This document shows, one piece after another, positions 13,301 to 25,600 of a DNA stretch of 64,000 nucleotides. Each line of letters starts with the position of its first letter. Within the stretch, counting starts at the first letter, position 1. The stretch is from Varroa destructor (Eukaryota > Arthropoda > Arachnida > Mesostigmata > Varroidae). A program made the translations under genes and the position numbers. The stretch covers positions 28,783,565 through 28,847,564 of the forward strand of contig NW_019211454.1 of the NCBI RefSeq assembly GCF_002443255.2. The letters are read 5' to 3'. Under the pieces are notes generated by a model that was not told where the DNA came from, did no database searches, and saw only the letters and a program-made list of their open reading frames with translations.

Positions 13301-15146
13301 TCATCTTCTTATTTCTATAACTAAGGTAGGCCACATTACGACTGATTCGGTGGGTCGGGGGTCACCGTACTTGAGCGGGCACGAAGTTGAGGTGAGACAG
13401 ATCCGAGAACGTTGTGCGATAATGACTCCCCGAGGGAGTACTGAAGAAAGTAAACCAAACAATTCATAACGGCTCGGATCATGCATCGACCGTATCTGCC
13501 ACGCTATACCAGCCAGGGTATTCGTTTTAAATATCCAATGGTGTGTCTTCAAAGCCTAAAAATGTATTCTTGCTGAAAAAATATGATGGTTATTGAGACC
13601 CTATACAAAATATACAGTGTTTTCCCCATAGAAATAAAAACAACGAGAGTGGATTTTCTAATTTAATCTACAAGAAGTATAATATCAGAGGCTGCTTATA
13701 AAATATTATCTCTACATGCAAGACTATACAGAGTATAGATATGCCAATTAAGTAGGAAACTCATCTTCACAATGCAAGCATCACGAAATTTATAAAACGA
13801 TTATGTTTTCATTGCGACCTTTATCGCCCACCATAAATAAACTTAATATTTACTTATTAAGTGCTTACTGTTTTCATCAGTCTTGATAATTCTTCCTTTA
13901 ATCAAAAGCCAAATATTGAAACATGCTCCCATTGGGTTGGCATTTTCTCACCTCGTCCAAAGCCGTCCCTACACTGAGCTTTACCTTCCTACCATACAGT
14001 TTATTATTCAAAAGTATCATGTACAGGCGCCATATCTTGACTGCGATCAGCTCTTTGTTAGTGAAGGGGATGCCACGGGAGTATCGGCTAGGGCCGCCAC
14101 CGCCGTCTGCAGCATCGCTCCGTCATACGCCGCTGACAAAACAGCATTGCAAGTGAGTCACTTGCTGTTCCAAATACCTTAGGTAGTTCGTCTTTTTCTG
14201 TATGCACCTGCCTGCTGACTAATCCAGTTTTCTAACGATGCAGGCAAAGTACTCGTTTGCAAGGGGACAGCAGTAAAAGCAGCTGTACGGCCGTTTTCTC
14301 CATCTGGCGGAAGTTCTGCCTCTCATCCGTCATCAAATGCTGGTCAGGCATCGTACTAATTTCATGCATGGTTATCTAATTGGCTCGCTGTGCAGTCAGG
14401 TTGTTAGATTTTGGCCTTTCGTAAAAACTAAGAAAGCAGCTGGCTGCTGATATAGTGTTAGACGTTAACTGCTTAATGCTGTTATTCAGGCTTCTGTTGT
14501 AGTTACACGGCAACTCTTCATTTGCTGTAGTATCATTGGGACATCATTGTTGGATCTGGTCGTAACAGACCCGGTTGTCGATGGCGGGTTACCTTGGTGC
14601 TCCAAGAAGTGGTGATGCTATTTTTTTGCGTAATGAGAAAGGGCAGCGTGTAAATAAGGATGCGTCGATAGAGAAGAATAACCTGACGGGGAAGCCGCAG
14701 GGGCATGATCAAACAGTTTTGATGAGAGGTGGAAACAACGATACGAAGCCCACTAGTACTACTTACTGTTGGTATTACGCTATTAGCACGATTACCTTTA
14801 CTAGCCCTTTATGTATATAACCTTCGATGATTACGCCGCTGATCTATATAGCCGCCTTATTTAGACTGATCCTCCGCTGCCGCTGCTGCTTCCTTAGCTC
14901 GTTAGTGTTAACTACTGCACCGAATATTATTTTTGTCGACAAAAAGTGCGACCCAAATTCGACAAGATACAAATTAGATTAGGAGCCTCAGAGCGATCGT
15001 GACAAAGTTCTAATCATGGTCAGAACGATATAAGTCGAACGAAACGGTAAACGAATGCATTGATCCGAAAGTAACGTGTGACGAGAACGATACAGACGCC
15101 ACGTTAAAGGGTAATACAGCTTTGGGAACCGCGCATTAAAAAAAAC
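10331..15146. other. Gene-free stretch
   Basis: The part from 10530 to 10860 is strongly AT-rich. Frames of 108-128 codons exist at 11103-11429 (+), 11271-11645 (-) and 12759-13145 (+). The first lacks an ATG start, the first two lie on opposite strands of one segment, and none shows domain-like content. 13560-13860 is AT-rich again. A small GC-richer patch at 14860-14900 contains a CGCTGCTGCTTCC cryptic triplet run. Confidence 0.5.
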
Positions 15147-15215
15147 ACTGGGTTTCAACTGTTGACCGAACGCAAGGCCCCATGGTTGTGAGTTCGACGT
15201 CCTATCTTGTCCGAT
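15147..15215 (+). repeat. tRNA-like segment, possible SINE head
   Basis: TGGTTGTGAGTTCGACGTCC at 15183-15202 resembles the variable loop and T-arm of a tRNA; GTTCGACG is close to the B-box core. The upstream half (GGGTTTCAACTGTTGACC) is only a loose A-box match. No paired acceptor arms are seen. A decayed tRNA-derived SINE is the likeliest reading if it is real. Confidence 0.28.
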
Positions 15216-16161
15216 GCAACAGCATTTACTGAGATTCAACAATTCGATTTCTAAGCACATATACACTTAGTCACTACGCCTAGTTAAGCTCAAACCTATA
15301 GAACGATATAAAAAAGAAAGCTTAGGAATAAGAAAAGGACTCCCTGATACAGAGTAAGCCTTCCGCGCACTAACGACGATGATCCGGGTCTCATTCACAG
15401 TATAAACTTTATCGACTTCCAACATGCGACATAAAGGACGTGCGAAGGGATTGGGGAAAACTTGATAATTAAGCAAAATTATGATGGGTAGTCTCGCAAA
15501 CTAGTAAGTAGACATATATGTACACAGACATAGATCAGAACTGAACGATCTCGACTTTCGTAAAGCGCTTCATTCTTTTTTTAGGTCTGCTTCTGTTACG
15601 ACGTCACTGGTACCTAGCGAGTTAAACAGGACAGACAAAACCGCAGCTGCTAAAAGTTTAGGACATCCATAAAGGCATAACTGACCCTTTCTTTCTTGAA
15701 AATATGCTTCACGAGTCAATCCTGTCGATATACCCATCATATGTACAGTTATTGATCAGTCAAATTAGGTCACCTAGAAATTTGATCAAGGATATTTCTA
15801 CGTATATCTAGGTTTGGTAAAACTACCTTAGCTGCTTTTAAATGAGAGTAAATGTGATGGTGCAGTTTCTAAAGAAACAACTTTAAACAGCTATGGAACG
15901 AAAGTGTGGCGCAATGGCTGTTGGTCAGGCCCTGTATGAAATTCGGGTCCTTGTGCACAGTTCAGATATTCGATTTTATCTTTTTCCGTTCATGGAGAAA
16001 GATAGATAACCTGAGATGTAGTACGGCCAGTTGATGACAGCAACGCTGTCAGGCAATCTTGAAGCGAATTTTGATGATTTTTTTACTTTTCAACTCGTAA
16101 TCAGTCTATGAAAAAACCTCAAAGAAAGGCAGCAAACTTAAATAGCCAAAGTCATGCATGA
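15216..16161. other. Non-coding stretch between repeat traces
   Basis: No gene is seen. It contains the tRNA-like segment at 15903-15960 and otherwise ordinary AT-rich sequence. The tract leads into the Tc1-type relic, and may include its degraded 5' flank, but no terminal inverted repeat could be identified by eye. Confidence 0.45.
15903..15960 (+). repeat. tRNA-like segment with good A box
   Basis: TGGCGCAATGGC at 15907-15918 matches the Pol III A-box consensus TRGYNNARNNGG at 11 of 12 positions. ATTCGGGTC at 15941-15949 is a weaker B-box match. The A-to-B gap of about 22 bases is shorter than usual, and the T-arm stem does not pair. This is probably the head of a decayed tRNA-derived SINE rather than a working tRNA gene. 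Confidence 0.35.
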
Positions 16162-16740
16162 AAGGTGATCGCGAATAAAAATCTGCTGAGTGGATCAAAA
16201 CATCGAATTGTAGCTCAGAAGCTGAACGATAAAGTGTCTTTGTTGTCAAGAAAAAGAACAAACAAAAACTTGAAGCGGTGTATGGGACAGCGAGGAAACC
16301 GGGCCATTCTAATTGAGCTACAATAAGTCCAATCTGTAACTAGTTTTCAATTGCTTCAGAGGGTCGCAAAGCGCGGAGTTGTTGTATCCATAAGGACTAT
16401 CCGTCGTCGTATCGAAATGAATGCTGTTAGCTATCATAAAATAGCCAAAAAGCGTCGGTTGTGCACCGTTTCATTCCTGGGCTAAAAACTGCGAAATTGA
16501 ATAGTTGAAGGCTAAAAAAGGATCTGTTTCCTAAATCAATCGTAGGTAGGCGCACAGGGAAGTATTTGATAAATTCGATGTTGTCCACTAGGTGAAGCAT
16601 CTAAGCAAATTGGTTAGTGGACCGCAATTTTCACCCAGGATGCCTTACATTTTGACAGCAAAATTAATGAAAAAATGGCAATGAAGTGAATAATTCAGAG
16701 GAAGGATGCTCCCAAGGTACTAGAACAACGTCCGAATAGG
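16162..16740 (+). pseudogene. Decayed Tc1/mariner-superfamily (Tc1-like) transposase
   Basis: One reading frame runs from 16162 to 16485 with a single internal stop (16324-16326). Its C-terminal half has the layout of a Tc1 transposase DNA-binding domain: a basic linker (RKRTNKNLKR, RGNR), then GVVVSIRTIRRRIEMNAVSY and KIAKKRRL. This matches the family pattern in which a VS..T.RRRL helix-turn-helix is followed by a KKP.L-type segment. After that the frame is broken. A later frame at 16622-16684 gives FSPRMPYILTAKLMKKWQ, resembling the region around the second catalytic aspartate (family pattern QDxAPxHTAxxxxxW). The segment between is too short, so an internal deletion is likely. The catalytic residues are not intact. 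It is an old, inactive copy. Confidence 0.58.
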
Positions 16741-19285
16741 GGGTATGTCAGTGACTATATATAATTGACACAAAGTCTTGAACGGCTAAGTCTCACTAAC
16801 TGCGTATATTACACAACCTACCATAGACGACGAAGTATATATATAATGCGTCTATCAATCAAATACGAGCAATACACTAAACTGAAAAGTACTACGGTTA
16901 GCCGTTATCTATCAATTAGAGATTAATACAATTGTAGAACGATAGGCTAACAGTTCGTACGTCTGAGGATTTTTGAGCGAGTGACGTTTACTGCAAAGAA
17001 CTACACCTAGTTGGATAGGAATTGATGATAAAGCGAAGAAACAAAGATCTGATTTGTGCAGACTCAGCCGTTCTTGCTTAGCGCTCCTACCCTTTGGCCG
17101 GCTTGCCTAAGATTCCTGACCGTCCCAAGGGCGAAACCCGTCGCTTTCATACGCTCCCCTTATATCCCGTAAGCCAATGCCAGCTGGACAGAATGGTAGC
17201 CGGAACACTATCCAATGCCTTCTGAATGGTCTTGGATTGGCCGCGAGATCGGGTGTCTGCTCAAGCGTTGATGTTACCAAGCTGGAAAGCATGGTTTGGC
17301 AATGGCAGGCGCAACCTCGCAACTGGGGCGTACTATAAAAGCCTGCTCACAAAATTTAGCCTGCTCGAGTCTGATAGGTTCCGTCTTGGACGCAATGCGA
17401 ACCGCTAGAACCTTCAAACCGGTAGGGCTCTGTTCGGGGCATTACTTCTCAACTAGAAGATGTCGCTGTTGTAGCTAAGCGTAATGCGTCAAACAACCAA
17501 TCGATATGGTTCGATGACAAAGATGCTCTTGTCCACAAATCAGAAAAGGCGTAGTAAGACTGTGAAGACATCCTCAATTGGGTATTCCTGTGTACAATTT
17601 TTCGCTGTGAGCTTATCTTGTACTGCTATTTCTCATAGAAAAACGACCGAGTTTTTAAAAAAGATTCAGTCAGAATGTTGGATCATATAAACAGCTATTT
17701 GCAGTCAATCGGAAACGCCTTTGATTAGGTTGAAGAGGTAAAAGTAATAAGAGGTGCGTTTTACATAGGCATTCGTGATGAAATTAGTGACGTTGAAAAA
17801 ATCAAGCTCCAAATTTACTTCGAATTCTCCGATCTCTGAATGGCTAATAACTTATCAAAGCCGATCTTTCAAATCTATTTATAGCTTAGGAGAGGTCTAA
17901 CGTGTACGATGCGGATTTTGTAGCTGGCTAGTCAAAAGGCGCTTGTTAAGATCGGAAATGTTCAAGCTTTTAACTCCGACGACATCGCCTTGCACCAATT
18001 TCAAAGAATTGTTATTAGGTTGGCTTATATCTGTCTGAGCTATAAAATTCTGACCGTATGAGGACCGAATTACCTGAGCTTCTACAGCTTTTTGACATCG
18101 GCCAAACAACTTTCTCAAATTCACTTCTTTTTAAAGCCATATACACATCTCCAGAGCCCAACCTAAAGTTCAAATTTTAGTAGTCAAACAAAACAATGAT
18201 ACTAGTCTTGTAAACCGAACTCACGTATAACGTATGACTATAAAGTAGTAAAAAGAAATAGAAAAAGCAAGAAATAAGGAAACATTACGGCTGCTTTCTT
18301 AACAATTGAATCATAGAATGCACGCGTTACGCTTATTGTCTTATGTCTCATATATGATTTTACGATACAGCAAAATCAATAAACAAGATCAGACTCAATA
18401 GCCATGTGGATCAAACAACCTCCAGACAGAAAATCAGGGAAAAAGAGCGCAATCCCGAACAAAAACGCAGAAAAAAAGGCCTAAACCCAGACGAGTTCGT
18501 CGGTAGACGGTATAAGGATGATGTCACGCTTGACTTGACCGTGAACGAAGGAATCGTGCGGTTATCTCACTTCCCCATCGTTGAACGCATTGTAGGCCAA
18601 ACGAATGTATTTGACCATCTATTTTGCCGTTCCTTCAGCTACTACTAACGCTTTACATTCGGATTCCACACTCTGCTGCTAACTGCTTCCCTGATTTTTC
18701 TCCGAACTCCTTGAACTTGGACTGCTCACTCGCCCAGCTCATTCATCCCTTCGATAAATCCAGGGGCTCTTCCGGCCATTTGCCTACTGATCGGATTGGA
18801 TACCCTTCATATTCCTTTGCATTGATTGCCACTTTACGTCCGGCTCACCATGAGAACGCCAATCCACCACTTGGCCAATCTGTCCAACGTGTTCGCAGTT
18901 TGTTGACTGACGAAGCCCGTTTATAGCACACTTGACTCCTTTTTGCTTCTGTTTCGAGATCCTGGCCGTTGGGAGAATAGACGAGGCAGAAAGGAGCGAA
19001 TGGCCATCAGAGCTAGTTGGAAAACAAAAATCATCGCTAAACTCCTTGTTCTACAAATGAGACAAATATACAAAAGCTCGAGGAAAATTCGTAAAGTGTT
19101 TTATTGTTCATCCGCTACCAGTTCCTTTATGCTAAGACCGGTTCGGTAAGCCATGTCGAAGTTTTGCTCAAAAATAGGACTTGCGACGGGGTAGCTACCA
19201 TGGAGCTTCATGATTGCTGCTTATCTCAGACAAAGCGGATCATATAGAGGAATAAACGTTGGGTTTTATGCTGGCTTATGGCTTA

Positions 19286-19288
<3 letters not shown>
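16741..19288. other. Non-coding stretch with a GC-richer patch at 17.04-17.48 kb
   Basis: At 17040-17480 the composition is GC-richer and a minus-strand frame of 71 codons (ends SDGFRPWDGQES) overlaps plus-strand frames; I recognise none. A TATAAAAG word occurs at 17333-17340 on the plus strand, without a clear initiator 30 bases on. At 18406-18926 two overlapping plus-strand frames (80 and 100 codons) show no family features. The rest is AT-rich. Confidence 0.45.

Positions 19289-19320
<32 letters not shown>
19289..19320. repeat. (AT)16 microsatellite
   Basis: A perfect alternating AT run of 32 bases. It is followed at once by GCATGC. It is a simple repeat, likely length-variable between individuals. 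Confidence 0.97.
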
Positions 19321-19323
<3 letters not shown>

Positions 19324-19444
19324 TGCTCTTCAAGTACTTTTCTGCAAATGTGAATAGAGTTAGCCTGCATAAATAACGGCCTACAACGTTTACAATGCTA
19401 GTTATAGTTTTGTGTGCCCTCTTGCCATTTCAACTAACATTTAT

Positions 19445-19465
19445 ATTTATTTATTTATTTATTTA
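19445..19465. repeat. (TTTA)n microsatellite
   Basis: About five copies of the tetramer ATTT/TTTA, in an AT-rich neighbourhood. Confidence 0.92.
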
Positions 19466-22221
19466 GATATTTTCAGTTTTAACGAATGCTCCGTTTAACC
19501 AATTTATTGTTTCCTCAATATAACGGAACGTTATATAACACACTAGGTTTTTTTATAGGCTAAGAAGCCTTTTTAGTTTACTTCAGCCGTAGAACTTATT
19601 ACTGGTTTGAGTATCGCCGTGAGTCCTCTAGCTGCCTGACGAAGTCCCACCGCATGACATTATAATATGACTGCTATCGCGTTTGGAAAAATCTTTTTTT
19701 GTATCGCCAGCAGTCGTATGACAAAAAGACTTTTTTATGTAAAACTGCTCATCTATCAGCAACGTGTTTAAGATTTTTTGATGCCATGTACCTTTTTTTG
19801 AGTTATTATTGCTTTACGATAAGCTAATTTTTCACCGTCCAGAGCTAAAATAATAAGTTTGCTACTTTTGATATAAATAATGTGTACTATCGTTTTTATT
19901 AAACTTAGCTTATTAAAATGGGTGTATAATATATAAAATATGACAAAGAAAGTTTGTGGTTTCAGTGGGCACAACTTAGAACTAAAAGACCTCCAAGCCC
20001 TACCTACTACATGCACAGTTACCCATGTATTACTTAGATAGCTTAAGAGGAAAGGCTATCATATTAAATACAAACGAAAGACTATATATAATACTAGATG
20101 TGAACCATTTCATGAGGAATCTTTTGCCTAGCAAAAGTCAACACCCATATTAGAGATGAAATAGTACAGGCTGATAGTAACGAAAAGGTAAGGAAAATGA
20201 AGCTAACATACTGGTGACTTTCTGGTGGGATCTCAGGAAAATTAGAATGAGAGAGGCAACCTTTAAAATCGTCTACACAGAGAAGAAGAGTAATATAGTT
20301 ATTAGACTTATGTTTACATGGAACAGAAAAGGCTGGCTGCCTAAATAACACTAACTAGAGCCGCTTCTCTCATACGATGGCATTCATGCGGAGGTGGTGG
20401 AAAATGCCAATGATTAATATTTGGGAACTACCATGGACCCTTTTGTTAGAAGTCGCCGCTACTAATCTAAACGAATACGGCATACCGTGCTCCTGTGCCA
20501 TGAGACACTCTCAGAATATAGTTTTCAGATCCACAAATAAGCTGTCGACCATATGAGTCAATATAAACAAAAGACAAATCTCCACAAAAGTGCAACGTGG
20601 CTAATTACGTTCCTTAATGATACGGAAAAATATATTGACCAAGTGCACAATGCATAAGATATTTGAACGTTCTGGAAAAACGAAAAGACAAGACCGTCCC
20701 AGGACTGTTGATTGAGTAGAAGTTGTAAGACTTTATTCAGTCAAACGGATGTCGTAGAAGATTATTCGCATAGAATGAATATATATATATATATATATAT
20801 CGATTGCTAGGCACAGTCAGGACATGCTTCGTTAATTAATTTATAGACATAGTTGATTCATCCTAAGTCAGCAAACAGCTCTCAGGGCGGACACAGCAAA
20901 GAAAGAATACGGATACATTATGTTTCAGGATCGGTTGAGCCCCTGTTGCTTCTATTATTATAATGCACTGCTTTTTATGTGTCTGCCGATGACAACGACG
21001 ATAAATAGGGCATGCCGAAGGTTTTTTTTGGGGGGAGGGAAGCAAATTTTCCTAAAGGATGATAATGCAATGAGGTTCGTATGTACATACATATCGCATA
21101 ACACGTACACATGTGAAACGTGCGCCCAACCTGAAGCATACTGACCACTACACATCTGATGGGTTTGCGGACAAATATCGCCGGTCGAGGCAAGTGAACT
21201 CGACGTCTTTTATTGTACAAGTTTGGATAAGCTGGCTGTGGACATCTATCTCGCAAGGTACGATTCAAGAACACGACCTTCAGCAGACCATTATATTCAA
21301 TTAAGTTCGAGCATTTACGTTTTTACTTTTCCATCCGAAATACGTGTGCTTCTAGCACAAAAACGTTTTGTTTGTTGGCATCATATTGAATCCTCTACCA
21401 CTGAAAAGGAAACAAATTCGATTATTATTAACGGTATCTTTGTAGATGCTTTTTGGCGAAGGACAATTCGTTTTATGCTAGCTTGACGTTGCACTACTGA
21501 ATGAACTGGTCCTGCCTTTTTGCTCAGACAAATAAACTGTATAAGGACGCGAACTGAATATTCCGTTTAAATAGCAATCTTATTACAAAGGGAACAAAAA
21601 AGTAGTCAAATTGTTATTTGTTCGATATAAACAACAAACGCCCATAGAAACGCTGGACGCAATTCTGAACACTAACATAGGATAGGTCTTCAGTGAATAT
21701 TTTAGATCCTTATCGTGTTTACGCATCTAAGATAAAAGGTTTCAATGTTCATTTCAAGTGAGTAATAAAGAATGGCAGATACGCCTATAGAGGCGGAATG
21801 GCAGACGGCTTTGTTACTATAGGACAGATTAGTAACAAATGAAAACGGGTCGACGTAACGTAAATTGATTACGTTTGCTTCAACAGCGTAGAAAATGGCT
21901 CTATCACGCAGAGATTCTCAAACTAGGTATTCGTTTAACCTCGTATCTAGGTCGAGTAAATCCTACCTTATGTAAAAATCTAATGATGATGATGCTAGCG
22001 GCGATAAACAGTTAGCTCCATTTTCCCTGTTCTGGATTGTGCGGCTGTGAGGTGGCAGGTGGTGTACAGGTAAAAACCGTCGGGAACGATAGAATTTATA
22101 TCGACACACGTCTGACAGCTGTCGCAGTGATTGTTCTGCTGATGTACGACAAATCGCACTGCTTTTACATTTCTTACTTATGTTCGAAGTAGTAAGCAAT
22201 GGCTCTACTGCAGTATATTGC
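19466..22221. other. AT-rich gene-free stretch
   Basis: No recognisable gene. It contains the (AT)11 tract at 20779-20800 and a T8/G8 run near 21021-21037. Frames up to about 100 codons occur around 20863-21486 on both strands without coherent products. Confidence 0.55.
20779..20800. repeat. (AT)11 microsatellite
   Basis: A perfect AT run of about 22 bases, followed by CGATTG. Confidence 0.95.
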
Positions 22222-22241
22222 AAAAAAAAAAAAAAAAAAAA
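22222..22241 (+). repeat. Poly(A) tract, 20 bases
   Basis: Twenty consecutive A residues. Such tracts can be the 3' tail of a LINE, SINE or processed pseudogene. The upstream 300 bases (21920-22220) contain no tRNA-like A/B boxes or recognisable reverse-transcriptase frame, and no flanking target-site duplication stands out. The reverse complement gives a run of phenylalanines in a spurious minus-strand frame. Confidence 0.9.
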
Positions 22242-25200
22242 GGAGATCCTTGAAACGTTGGCGCAGAATACGTCTCGATAGGTTATGGTAATGTTTCCCA
22301 TTGTGCCTGCTTAAGTAAAAGCGGAAATATATGGATTATCTCTATCTTCAATTGAATGATCCCATTCTACAAATTTTACTTATATCTCGAAAATTCGCTC
22401 GTGAGCTGTGAGCAAAGCGACGCTAAAAGCAGTAAATGAAAGACCCTTTTTTACGCAGATAATATATGCTTTGGGCGTTATAGAAAAAGCATCCACTGCG
22501 AACAGACGAGTGCTGTGTCAGTCTCGTGATATTGTCGTTCACCCTTGTTCTATTATTTGGAAAATCTTCCAAGAAAACTTATATAAGTAAGAACACTTTC
22601 CTTAGGCGTGCTTCATGATCTCGTCGAGCGGGTTGTTGCAGTCAGGCGTTATTGGTTGTTTTGATTTGCTGGCACTGTTTGGCGTGCCTACAATAAGCAC
22701 TGTAGTTGCACGGCTATTCTTGCTGGTCTTCTAACAGTTAGTATCAGTTGTAGAAAAAAGAAAAAACAAACGATTTGCTGATAAAAAGGGGAAAGTATGA
22801 GGGAAAAAAGAAGTGTGCCTCACGTACTGTATAAGAATCTAACACTGTTCGACCCAATACGATTCTAAAAAGCGGCTGGACAACTGAACGAGAAACTGCT
22901 ATGTAACCGATATAGACAACCAGGCCAGGCACAACCTTTCACAGTTCAGCAGTGGCCATGGCCCCATCTTCACCAGCAACGGTGCGTTCATCAGCATTTC
23001 CGTTGCTGCAGCCGAACTCCTGGTACCATTAGTGTAACGTTCGTGTCTACTAGTGGCAGTAAAGTTATAGTATCACCATATAGCAACAAAAACACATCTG
23101 AACGCTGCCTGATCGGTCGGCCGGATTGCTATACTGTTGTCGTATTACTAGCCACCGCAGAACCTTGAGGCCTCAATCTACCCTCGACCCGCACCAGTCA
23201 TCGGGAAAGGGACGGTTTTTCGTTCTTCGAAAAGCCTCCGTGTTCTTTTTAATGGCCGTTGGAGGGCGAGTGAAGAAGAGGGATTCGGAAGAAGCCTCTC
23301 TAAAACCTTCTGTAACAGCAAAGATGGTTGCTTGAGCTCTGTTTCTACATGCTGGTTTAATATTGCGCTATTCGTATATAGAGGAGCCACGAAACTTATC
23401 CGGGGCAACGTTAACAACAACAAAGAAAAGTCAGACGACAGCAGCAGCAGGAGGAACCGGGCTGTAGATGGCCGCAGTTTCGTCAGCTATTGGAGCTTTG
23501 TGTAATTTGACGAAACACTTTTTTTATTTTTTGGAGAGGCACTATTATGAGAACTAAAATCGTCAGAGGGAGCTAGATAGCGTGGATGATGGGCCCTACA
23601 TGGAAAAAGCTATCGGAAAGGCAACTGATTGGTAGTGGCAGCCTAACGAGAACGGTTATCTGTAAAAAAGCAAATCAGTCTTGACCTTCATATTGTTGAA
23701 GGTTTGAGTGAACGTCGTATAAACCAACGCGGCAATGTAAACACTTACAATCTGCGCAATTTTTTATAATCCGTATTGGTAAATAAAACAATAAGCCGGA
23801 TTTCAATAGTATCCATTGAAATACGGTTTATTGTTTTCAATCAACCGGAAAACTAGAATGGCAAATTTCACACAGGTACTGGCTTAAGTTGTACCTAAAT
23901 ACCCATGGTACATGATGATTAGGAATTTATGCAGTGCTCCTCGCTTATTTAGACATGTCAAGGTTATTTTCTGCTAACAGTTATATACAAATCGTTAGCT
24001 CGTTCAATCGCTGGAAAAACTGCTACTTATTGGTATCACCTTAAAAGCCGAAAAGCTGATCTATTCTCTAAGAGAAGGCTGCCGGCCAATAATGGCGATC
24101 AATCGCTTAAAAAAGGAACTGTCCAAATCCATTGACTTATAAGTCACAGTCGAGTGCCAGTGTATAGTCTCTGAACGATGATTGAGTGCCGTAGGGCTGG
24201 AGGATCAAAAATTGATCCTTTAAGATTAGTTCAACAAAGTTGTTCTGCGTCTTTTCGATCGTACTGTGACCGGCACTTAAGATTCTTGGTGGGAAATTCG
24301 CTCGTAAATAATGAATTATTCGTTTGTATGTTATAACTAAAAGATCCGAAGTACTTAGGTCGACCGCTACTTCATATTGATCGCGCCGAGCAGACTACCC
24401 ATAGACCAACTCTAATCATAAAACACGCTATCAATAGATGATTTTTTAATAACAAATATTATTATATAAAATGTAAAACACACAAATTTTTAAGTGTTCT
24501 GGATTTTCCCATAAATAGTGCGTTGTTTAAAAAGAAGCGGGGGCCATAAAAGTAAACAGGAAGCAATTTTGACGGTTAGTGACTTGATGCTATACACAAG
24601 AGTACAAAACAAGGAAAATGCTCGTTTACGTTGGGCTTGACAGCAGACTTATAGAGCCGTTCGTCTGGCCGCTACGTACGTATGCAAAGGACATTTCCAT
24701 TCTGTTATGGTTGTTTGATATGTGCTGTTGCGCAATTTGCAAATATCTTCACGGAACTTTTTGGCATTCTTATAAGGCTTCAAAGAGCGTCATTTTGTTT
24801 ATTATCGTTCTACTCTAACCGAAAGACGCGTCATCTCGTTGCCTAGTTAGGTTTGACCCGCATAGATAACATGCAATTTTTGAAATGTTTTTAAAAAACA
24901 AAATCAAACCAGTGAAGTTCCTGCCCATCTTTTCATCAATAAAAATGAAGTTTCACAACTCATCGAAGTTACCGAATCGAAGGACAAACTTTGCAATGTT
25001 ATACGCACGAGAAGGGCGATGTTGAGACATAGCAGTGTCTTAAATTATTTACGTTTCAGTTTGCGTAGCGTTTTCGTATTTCATTGGCGCTATCGATTCA
25101 GCTTTTTGCATTATCCACAATAAGCGGCTATTCAGTAACCCATTTTTCAAAATTACTTTCGTTCTTTCCATACACATCTTATAACTGGCATAACTTAACG

Positions 25201-25600
25201 AGACATTTATTACTCATGTGTCATGTATTTGGATAAAGTGCATAAACGAAGCAGTATAGGCAATAATTCATATCCAACGAACACTGATCGTTCGATCCAA
25301 ACGTAGTCTACTTCTACCAATTGGGACATCAGTTATAGCAACTCTAGTTCGTAATTAAAATAAATGCAGAAGCTCAAAAGTTTTTTTTTTTTAGATTATG
25401 GTTGAATGTAAAAATTAAAAAGAATTTGTCATCAGCTTGTCCCGTCCTATCGATCACTCCCGTTGACTCTGGGGAGAAGATGAAAGACGTCAAAAATTTT
25501 ATTTCTGGCATATCTTTTCTGTTCTATCCTAAAATGAGCAGTATTTATTACCGCTGTGTTTTGACGAGGGGCGTTCGTTGTAAATGGTATGCGTAAAGCT
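22242..25600. other. Gene-free stretch
   Basis: 22940-23480 is GC-richer, with opposing frames of 69 (+) and 81 (-) codons and a CAG/CTG-type patch near 23437-23450; neither frame is recognised. A 47-codon plus-strand open stretch at about 24000-24142 (includes LKAEKLIYSLREGCRP) looks mildly coding-like but has no match I can name. A small palindrome, GGATCAA AAA TTGATCC, lies near 24202-24218. The remainder is AT-rich. Confidence 0.45.
23785..23837. repeat. Short hairpin element, 23-bp arms
   Basis: The left arm 23785-23807 and right arm 23815-23837 are reverse complements over 23 bases with two mismatches (one of them a potential G-U pair on one strand). They enclose a 7-base loop. This is longer than expected by chance. 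The total of 53 bases with a tiny loop is short for an animal pre-miRNA, so a palindromic mobile-element scrap or a snap-back duplication is equally likely. Confidence 0.85.

Noticed and set aside
22222..22241. Poly(A) as the tail of a retrotransposed element
   Set aside because: No reverse-transcriptase remnant, tRNA-like head or flanking duplication was found upstream, so only the tract itself is reported.
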